Shown in pieces: positions 21,838 to 30,205 of a DNA stretch of 30,205 bases. Below the pieces are notes generated by a model. The model was not told the origin of the DNA, did no database searches, and saw only the letters and a program-made list of their open reading frames with translations. Source of the DNA: Sphaeroforma sirkka (lineage: Eukaryota; Opisthokonta; Ichthyosporea; Ichthyophonida); the NCBI GenBank assembly GCA_001586965.3, contig LUCW03000314.1, positions 1-30,205 of the forward strand, given 5' to 3'. The position numbers were made by a program, and so were the translations under genes. Positions within the stretch are counted from its first letter, which is position 1. Every line of letters begins with the position of its first letter.

Positions 21838-24800
21838 CTCCTCCATGGACGCAAGACATAGTCATCGGACATCATTCGATATATATCTCCCCCACAAACT
21901 AGCCACAACGACAAAGAGATGTAGACACGACAGCACATCGGTAGCAGCGGCGTTTCATCATATGACTTCGGTGCTTCACGAAAGCAACCTTAGGCAATGC
22001 CTTGGTCAAGGCATCAGCAACCATCAACTCAGACCGGCAGTCCTCCAATGAGATGATCTTCTTTGCGCACAACTCTCGCACATAATGATATTTGATATCA
22101 ATATGCTTACTGCGCTTGGTGGTCAATTCCTCAGCCATCTTCTTAGCAGTCTGATTGTCCTCGTAACAAACTACAGATTGATCAGTGGCTCGTCCTAGCT
22201 CAGATAGCAAATTCAAAGCAGTTTTTACATCACGGCAAGACTGTGCAAGACTGACATACTCTGCCTCAGAAGTACTTAGGGTGACAAGTGTCTGACGGCG
22301 CGCCCCCCAGTAGACTGGGGCATTTGTGATGAATACCAGATAGCCAGAACGAGATCGCTTGTCTTTTCCCCCCCATAGCTTGCATCGGCATACGCACAAA
22401 GTTTCAAGTCGTTCCCGGCTTCATAGAAGATTCCCCAGTGTTTGGTAGCCTCCAAGTATCCGCACAGATTTCTTGCGGCAGCCTCTCTCGCCTTAGTCGG
22501 CTGGTCAAGGTATCGGCTCAGTGAACTTGTCGCAAAAGCAATATCAGGACGCGTACCCACAGCTGCAAACATAAGGGAACCTATGATACCACGGTAGTCT
22601 GAATCCTGCACCAATGTACCAGGCCGATTCACGTCGAAAGATGTACTCATAGGTGTACTGACCCTTTTCAATGGTCCATACTTCTTCGCTAGCTTCTCAA
22701 TATATGCCGGCTGCAAGATGAAAATTTCTCTTTCAGACATATCAATTTTCCATCCGAGGAAAAAAAAAACCGTGGAGACCCCATCGACTTGACGTCGAAC
22801 TCTGTCTCGATCTTCTTCAATATCTTCTCCCCATTCGACGTGAAGTCGAAAATATCAAACCGTCATCAACATAAAGTACCAGAAAGCAGTTCTTCCGAAT
22901 AAAGAGACAAGGGTCCGTAAGACTTGGCCGGAATCCAACATCATTAACGAGGAAATCTCTGAAGCGCACAAACCAACATAATCCGGCTTGCTTGAGTCCA
23001 TAGATACTCTTCTTCAGCTCGCAAATAGCACCCTCCTTAATCAACTGGTGATCCTCATCACTTAGTAGATCACCAACTATTTCAACGAAACCAGTGGGGA
23101 TCTCCGAGCAGACGTACTCTTCCAAATTACCATGAAAAAAATGCAGTTTTGACATCGAACTGCAATACATCCAAGTTCTCAGATGCAGCGATAGCCAAAC
23201 TTGCACGCACAGTCTCTTTTGTGACTACTGGTGACGATGTCTCCACATAATCTCGACCATACTGTTGTGCAAATCCCTTCGCACATAGGCGGGCTTTATG
23301 TCGTATCACTGCGCCGCTTTCATCACGCTTGAGAGTGAGAACCCACTTGAGTCCCAGAGGCTTTGTCCGGGCCTTGCAGCGCTGCTGAAGTTTCCAAACC
23401 TTCATCTTCAGCATTGAACGTAGCTCGTCTCTCATGGCTGCGCGGAAGTGCTTCTCATCAGCAGACCCAGTCAAGTCTTTGAAGGACAATTCATCATCGG
23501 CCAGAAATCCGAAGTTAGATTCTTCATGATCTCGTTTACAATCTCGTCGAAGTTTCGAAGTTTGTCGAGGTGGGGTTCCACTTGATTGACGTTCACGTTT
23601 TCTCTCCGAGTCCAAGTCCGTACGAGCCTTAGAGCTGATCCGCGGGGACATCATGTCATTGGCTCGGTCGCGTGTACGATCTACGCGGGTTTTCAATCGC
23701 CTGCCACCTCTCGTAGGTGTCTGCTTACCAGGCAAATCACGTTTCTGGTGATTGAGTGGGCGGCGAGCATAACCAGGATGCTCACCGGGTCCTGATTCAT
23801 CACCTCCATCAGTAGATGATTCATCCATAGTGACATCATCGTCGGCGGCATCATCCATGGGACCATCTCCATCACTATCCGTATCTGATTCTGACGCTGA
23901 AGTATCCTTGTTGCCATCACTTGCTCCTACTTCATCGTCAATACTATCATCGTCACCCTCGGAATTATTGACTTTGACCCTTTCAACGTGACTGGCAATC
24001 GTGGGCTCAAGGCGATAATCTCGACTATTCACAACACGCTTTGTCTCTAGGTTGTAAATTCGCATACTGCCGCCAACAGTATTAAGGCTAGGACCTAGTA
24101 AAATACCTTCCTGACCCTTCTTGCCGAATTTCTTGTTATGTTTTCCGGTCAAGAAATATACTTTCGCACCAAAGGAATTGTTGTCTGCGACAAATCAGGT
24201 TTAACTCCTGACCATAGTTCCGCCCGCGACTTAGCACCACCTCGTTGTGGCATTACGTTGATCAACCAACAAGCATAGGTAACCGCTTCAAGCCAAAACT
24301 CATCGCCCAGTCTAGCCTGCAGTAGAAGAACCCGGGCCATCTCGATTAGGGTTCGATGTGCACGCTCACATCTTCCATTATGTTCAGGAGTACGTGCTGC
24401 CGTCAAACTCTGCTTTATGCCTCTTGCTGATAGCATAGACTTCCAAGTCTCGTTGACAAACTCGCCCCTCTATCACTATGAGCCTTCTTCGGGAATCGCT
24501 TCAACACTGCAAATTCAGTGTCCAGCAAGTGACGCATTGCAGCAGTCGCATCACTCTTGTGCTTCAGGCCCAAACACCAGTAGTGGTCCGTTGCATCGTC
24601 AAGAACCTGGAGACCGAATTGTTTTCCAGTGAGTGACGGTGTCTTCGAGGTCTCGAAGATATCTACGTACAGCTTCGATCCCGGAACTTCTAGAACCACA
24701 GATTTACGTTTACCCTTCGACCCGACCAACTTGCGAGTAATTCTGGCCCGCGTCATCTTGCCCTGCACGCAAGCTCTACAGAAGGGAAGCTTCTCACCCC

Positions 24801-26514
24801 AACGTCTGGCAACTTTCTCCATTCCTGCGCAAACCATTGTCTCTTTCATCAGTTCCAAGCTTACATGGCCAGGTCTATGATGCCACATGAGCATATCTGC
24901 TTCACCATCATCGGATGCCACAAGGGCCTTATCTTCATCGATAATCTTTGTACCCGAATGTGCTCGGTTGACGGGCGACTTCAGATCCTTCAGGGAAACG
25001 ATGTATAGCCCTTGTCTAACCGTTGCTTTCACCAAACCACCCTGCGGATCAAATAATGTGCAGTCGTTCTTCTCGCACGTCGCCTTCCAGCCGTTCTTAA
25101 CAAGCTGTCGTACGGATAAAAGTTGAACACCCGCCTTAGGAATGAGAAGAGCTAAACCAGTCTCAGGACAGCCGCGCAGCTCTCCCTCACCATCTGCTTG
25201 CAGTTTAGTGTTGCCAAGCCCGGTCAATCGCTTGTTAGAGGGTCTCACTGCAGACAGAGCATCCTCCAATACAACAACATGCTTGCTGGCACCTGTGTCA
25301 ACCACAAGCTCGTTAGCAGATAAGACCAGATCACCCACGCCCAGCAATGCAAACGCCGAATGTTCGCTGATTGTGTTCTCCAATTCAGCTTCAGCGATTG
25401 AGGTGACGGATCCATCCACAAGTAGATCATCCTCGGCAAAGGTGTCATCATCGTCGAGTGTAGTACAGTTATCTTCATCTGTAGCTGAGATAAAAGCCAC
25501 CCTGAACTTCATAATCCGATGAAAAACCTCCAGATAGCAAACCCGGGTGGAGCATCCAATTCATCATCAAATTTGCTCTCGGCATCGGAAGAATCAGAAT
25601 CGGTGGAATCACACATCAAGGCCGGCATACCATCATCACTGTCGGAATCTCCGTCATCACCGATCGCCATCAATCCAAATCCGAAATAGCCATTGTCATC
25701 ATCATTCTCATCGTCGAGATCTGAGCAGTCTCGTTTGATATGCCCTGGTTTCTTGCAATTCAAACACGCCATCTTACCACGACAATTAGCCCGAGTATGC
25801 CCGGGCTTAAGGCACTTGAAACAAATAAGCTCCCGGCCATTTCTACTACCAAAGTCACCTCTTGGTCGGTCGAAACCACCTCCTCGTCGACCCTTCTGGG
25901 CTTGGTGGTTACCCTTGTGATATCGTCCATTAGCATAAAGACCGATATCTTCGTCGTCGTTGTCATCATCGTAGACACCGAGTCCAGTCTCAAACACAAT
26001 GGCGGCTTCCTTCACTTGCTCATAGCTGAATCGATTTCCGTTTGCAAACTTCGCATTCAAGTCAATCTTCAGCGGCGCAAACTGACGTGGAAGGCCCTTC
26101 ATGAAGGATATGCGTTTCCGAATGTTAGTCAACTCATCCCCTGACCTGCAAGCTGGCCAAATAGAATCTCACATCGGTCGGCGAGTTCAGCAACATTTTC
26201 TCCATCGTTCATCTTCATCCTATCTAACTTCTGAGTCAACGCGTCCAGATTGGCCTCCGTCTGGCGGTTCATTGCGGTAGCGATCTGGGCCAAGGCAACT
26301 GCAGGGTTATCAGTGTTACGGACGTATCCAAGACAACAGTCTTCAACGCTCTGGACAATCATGGAGTAGGCAATCTCCCTCTCACGGTCTGTAGCGGCAT
26401 TGAAGACGGCCTTTTCCTTCAGCTTAGCTTCCATCTTCAACTTCCAGTTCGGGTAGCCGGTGGCATCCTTCAGTTTGGGCTCCACGTACTTCATCCTCTC
26501 GGTTTGGTGATCAG

Positions 26515-26582
26515 TGGTCTCTCTCTCTCTCAAATCAGCGCTCTCTAGCTCTCTCTCTTCTTCTCTCAAATCAGCATTCTCT

Positions 26583-26614
<32 letters not shown>
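26515..26614. repeat. (GA)n run and 37-bp tandem duplication at the gag start
   Basis: Two copies of a 37-bp unit (each with CAAATCAGC) and an adjoining CT-dinucleotide run, read on the sense strand as GA repeats. They encode a repeated ELESADLRE-type segment ahead of the likely gag Met near 26494, or act as leader. Such runs are prone to length change. Confidence 0.8.
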
Positions 26615-26616
<2 letters not shown>

Positions 26617-26674
26617 GGCACTCGAGTCCTTGGTCTCCAAAATTTCAAGCTTTTAGTCCCGTCCGCTGCTTCCA

Positions 26675-27126
26675 TGTGAATTTTTCAACTCTGTGAAAGT
26701 GCTCTTTATTTACTTTTGTATTCCGTATTTATACTATTTTTTCGTCAAAATTGAACGGCCCTTTCGGCTCGAAAATTTCCTTTGCCAAAGAATTTCCAAC
26801 GGACGTGCGCGATCTATATTTTAGAATCCATCTCTAAAAAAATACAAACACAATTTCTTCAAATACACTTAAACTTCCAAGACTCATAACTCAATGAATA
26901 TTCACTCAAACAACTTGAATAAGGTGTCATATGAAAGGAAACCCATTTCTATCAAATGACACCTGTAACAAAATCACACGTATAATTGGTCAAACACAAT
27001 CGGCGTACGAACCACATTCGTAAACACAACATACAAAAACATACTTAGATAATTGGTTCCTCGATGGACTAGGTCTGAGTCCAACACTTAAACATCATTC
27101 ACCTTTGACAATATGATTTTTCTACA
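26675..27126 (-). repeat. 5' LTR of the copia element
   Basis: 452 bp, partner of 21388-21837. Its outer edge abuts reverse-transcriptase DNA of the second copia copy. Confidence 0.92.
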
Positions 27127-30100
27127 TCTTCTTCAATATCTTCTCCCCCATTCGACGTGAAGTCAAAAATATCAAACCGTCATCAACATAAAGTACCAGA
27201 AAGCAGTTCTTCCGAATAAAGAGACAAGGGTCCGTAAGACTTGGCCGGAATCCAACATCATTAACGAGGAAATCTCTGAAGCGCACAAACCAACATAATC
27301 CGGCTTGCTTGAGTCCATAGATACTCTTCTTCAGCTCGCAAATAGCACCCTCCTTAATCAACTGGTGATCCTCATCACTTAGTAAATCACCAACTATTTC
27401 AACGAAACCAGTGGGGATTTCCGAGCAGACGTACTCTTCCAAATTACCATGAAAATATGCAGTTTTGACATCGAACTGCAATACATCCAAGTTCTCAGAT
27501 GCAGCGATAGCCAAACATGCACGCACAGTCTCTTTTTTGTGACTACAGGTGACGATGTCTCCACATAATCTCGACCATACTGTTGTGCAAATCCCCTTCG
27601 CACATAGGCGGGCTTTATGTCGTATCACTGCGCCGCTTTCATCACGCTTGAGAGTGAGAACCCACTTGAGTCCCAGAGGCTTTGTCCGGGCCTTGCAGCG
27701 CTGCTGAAGTTTCCAAACCTTCATCTTCAGCATTGAACGTAGCTCGTCTCTCATGGCTGCGCGGAAGTGCTTCTCATCAGCAGACCCAGTCAAGTCTTTG
27801 AAGGACAATTCATCATCGGCCAGAAATCCTGAAGTTAGATTCTTCATGATCTCGTTTACGATCTCGTCGAAGTTTCGAAGTTTGTCGAGGTGGGGTTCCA
27901 CTTGATTGACGTTCACGTTTTCTCTCCGAGTCCAAGTCCGTACGAGCCTTAGAGCTGATCCGCGGGGACATCATGTCATTGGCTCGGTCGCGTGTACGAT
28001 CTACGCGGGTTTTCAATCGCCTGCCACCTCTCGTAGGTGTCTGCTTACCAGACAAATCACGTTTCTGGTGATTGAGTGGGCGGCGAGCATAACCAGGATG
28101 CTCACCGGGTCCTGATTCATCACCTCCATCAGTAGATGATCTCATCCATAGTGACATCATCGTCGGCGGCATCATCCATGGGACCATCTCCATCACTATC
28201 CGTATCTGATTCTGACGCTGAAGTATCCTTGTTGCCATCACTTGCTCCTACTTCATCGTCAATACTATCATCTTCACCCTCGGAATTATTGACTTTGACC
28301 CTTTCAACGTGACTGGCAATCGTGGGCTCAAGGCGATAATCTCGACTATTCACAACACGCTTTGTGTCTCTGGGTTGTAAATTCGCATACTGCCGCCAAC
28401 AGTATTAAGGCTAGGACCTAGTAAAATACCTTCCTGACCCTTCTTGCCGAATTTCTTGTTATGTTTTCCGGTCAAGAAATATACTTTCGCACCAAAGGAA
28501 TTGTTGTCTGCGACAAATCAGGTTTAACTCCTGACCATAGTTCCGCCCGCGACTTAGCACCACCTCGTTGTGGCATTACGTTGATCAACCAACAAGCATA
28601 GGTAACCGCTTCAAGCCAAAACTCATCGCCCAGTCCAGCCTGCAGTAGAAGAACCCGGGCCATCTCGATTAGGGTTCGATGTGCACGCTCACATCTTCCA
28701 TTATGTTCAGGAGTACGTGCTGCCGTCAAACTCTGCTTTTATGCCTCTTGCTGATAGCATAGACTTCCAAGTCTCGTTGACAAACTCGCCCCTCTATCAC
28801 TATGAGCCTTCTTCGGGAATCGCTTCAACACTGCAAATTCAGTGTCCAGCAAGTGACGCATTGCAGCAGTCGCATCACTCTTTGTGCTTCAGGCCCAAAC
28901 ACCAGTAGTGGTCCGTTGCATCGTCAAGAACCTGGAGACCGAATTGTTTTCCAGTGAGTGACGGTGTCTTCGAGGTCTCGAAGATATCTACGTACAGCTT
29001 CGATCCCGGAACTTCTAGAACCACAGATTTACGTTTACCCTTCGACCCGACCAACTTGGTGAGTAATTCTGGCCGTGTCATCTTGCCCTGCATGCAAGCT
29101 CTACAGAAGGGAAGCTTCTCACCCCAACGTCTGGCAACTTTCTCCATTCCTGCGCAAACCATTGTCTCTTTCATCAGTTCCAAGCTTACATGGCCAAGTC
29201 TATGATGCCACATGAGCATATCTGCTTCACCATCATCGGATGCCACAAAGGGCCTTATCTTCATCGATAATCTTTGTACCCGAATGTGCTCGGTTGACGG
29301 GCGACTTCAGATCCTTCAGGGAAACGATGTATAGCCCTTGTCTCAACCGTTGCTTTTCACCAAACCACCCTGGATCAAATAATGTGCAGTCGTTCTTCTC
29401 GCACGTCGCCTTCCAGCCGTTCTTAACAAGCTGTCGTACGGATAAAAGTTGAACACCCGCCTTAGGAATGAGAAGAGCTAAACCAGTCTCAGGACAGCCG
29501 CGCAACTCTCCCTCACCATCTGCATGCAGTTTAGTGTTGCCAAGCCCGGTCAATCGCTTGTTAGAGGGTCTCACTGCAGACAGAGCATCCTCCAATACAA
29601 CAACATGCTTGCTGGCACCTGTGTCAACCACAAGCTCGTTAGCAGATAAGACCAGATCACCCACGCCCAGCAATGCAAACGCCGAATGTTCGCTGATTGT
29701 GTTCTCCAATTCAGCTTCAGCGATTGAGGTGACGGATCCATCCACAAGTAGATCATCCTCGGCAAAGGTGTCATCATCGTCGAGTGTAGTACAAGTTATC
29801 TTCTTATCTGTAGCTGAGATAAAGCCACCCTGAACTTCATAATCCGATGAAAAAAACTCCAGGAGATAGCAACCCGGTGGAGCATCCACACTTCATCATC
29901 AAATTTGCTCTCGCATCGAAGAATCAGAATCGGTGGAATCACACATCAAGGCCGGCATACCATCATCACTGTCGGAATCTCCGTCATCACCGATCGCCAT
30001 CAATCCAAATGAAAATAGCTATTGTCATCATCATTCTCATCGTCGAGATCTGAGCACGTCCAGTTTGATATGGCCCTGGTTTCTTGCATTCACACGCCAT

Positions 30101-30205
30101 CTTACCACGACAACTAGCCCGAGTATGCCCGGGCTTAAGGCACTTGAAACAAATAAGCCCCGGCCATTTCTTTACTACCAAAGTCACCTCTTGGTCGGTC
30201 GAAAC
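27127..30205 (-). mobile_element. Second Ty1/copia copy, partial and broken, runs off window
   Basis: Nearly identical in sequence to about 22810-25900 of the first copia element. Parts: reverse transcriptase about 27127-27790, linker rich in acidic residues about 27850-28350, integrase about 28590-29000, pre-integrase region about 29010-29220, protease about 29590-29740, gag with zinc knuckles about 30060-30170. The portion with RNase H and 3' LTR is missing at the left junction, and the 5' end is outside the window. Several breaks, about six or more, more than in the first copy. Confidence 0.9.

Larger units (their letters stand above)
21388..27126 (-). mobile_element. Ty1/copia LTR retrotransposon, broken, both LTRs present
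   Basis: A 5.7-kb fossil in minus orientation. LTRs 21388-21837 and 26675-27126 begin TGT and end ACA and are about 96% alike, pointing to a moderately recent insertion. Parts in element order: primer site TGGAAGCAGCGG beside the 5' LTR, gag about 25900-26570, two CCHC zinc knuckles about 25735-25830, aspartic protease (DTGASKH) about 25270-25420, pre-integrase zinc region about 24700-24900, integrase about 24270-24690, reverse transcriptase about 22740-23470 (YVDD), RNase H about 21960-22300 (SEAEYVSL), purine tract ATGGAGGAG at the 3' LTR. Integrase ahead of reverse transcriptase defines Ty1/copia. Several breaks, about five. Flanks show no matching target duplication. Confidence 0.92.

Noticed and set aside
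25142-25522. Plus-strand Ser/Thr-rich frame, repeated at 29468-29833
   Set aside because: It is antisense to the copia protease region in both copies; the repetition only reflects copy similarity.
1-30205. CRISPR arrays, bacterial operons, tRNA and rRNA genes
   Set aside because: None seen; spliced genes and eukaryotic LTR elements show that this is eukaryotic nuclear DNA.

Overview
The window looks like nuclear DNA of a unicellular relative of animals (Holozoa). The first quarter holds an intron-rich receptor tyrosine kinase gene, a gene class known from animals, choanoflagellates, filastereans and ichthyosporeans. The rest is a dense graveyard of LTR retrotransposons and an unclassified DNA element with terminal inverted repeats. 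An ichthyosporean with a transposon-rich genome is my best guess, but this is inference; no rRNA or other species marker is present.

Layout. 1-756: 3' flank with no gene seen. 757-7440, minus strand: one nine-exon gene for a predicted 1240-residue receptor tyrosine kinase with signal peptide, one EGF-like domain, Pro/Ser linker, about 35 hexapeptide repeats (a left-handed beta-helix), a single membrane span, and a tyrosine kinase whose activation segment carries an insertion of about 400 residues. 7441-10057: AT-rich intergenic DNA with simple repeats, a perfect 20-bp inverted repeat and a G-rich tract. 10058-11651: an element with 101-bp inverted repeats and two overlapping plus-strand ORFs of unknown family; its left end carries the tail of a minus-strand protein that recurs at 19508-19793 and 20182-21300. 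11795-19420: a broken Ty3/gypsy element (minus strand) with both LTRs. 19421-21387: mixed fragments of gypsy LTR, the repeat family and a copia piece. 21388-27126: a broken Ty1/copia element (minus strand) with both LTRs. 27127-30205: part of a second, closely related copia copy that runs off the window.

The biology most worth attention is the receptor. All nine exons join in frame at GT-AG sites, and the hexapeptide register runs unbroken through three splice junctions, so the fusion of a beta-helix ectodomain to a tyrosine kinase is not an artefact of joining neighbouring genes. The long open, Ser-rich activation-loop insertion holds two of three YxN motifs that resemble Grb2-type SH2 docking sites; the third is in the C-terminal tail. 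If real, ligand sensing uses a fold best known from bacterial-type acyltransferases, and the loop that normally gates catalysis may double as a docking platform.
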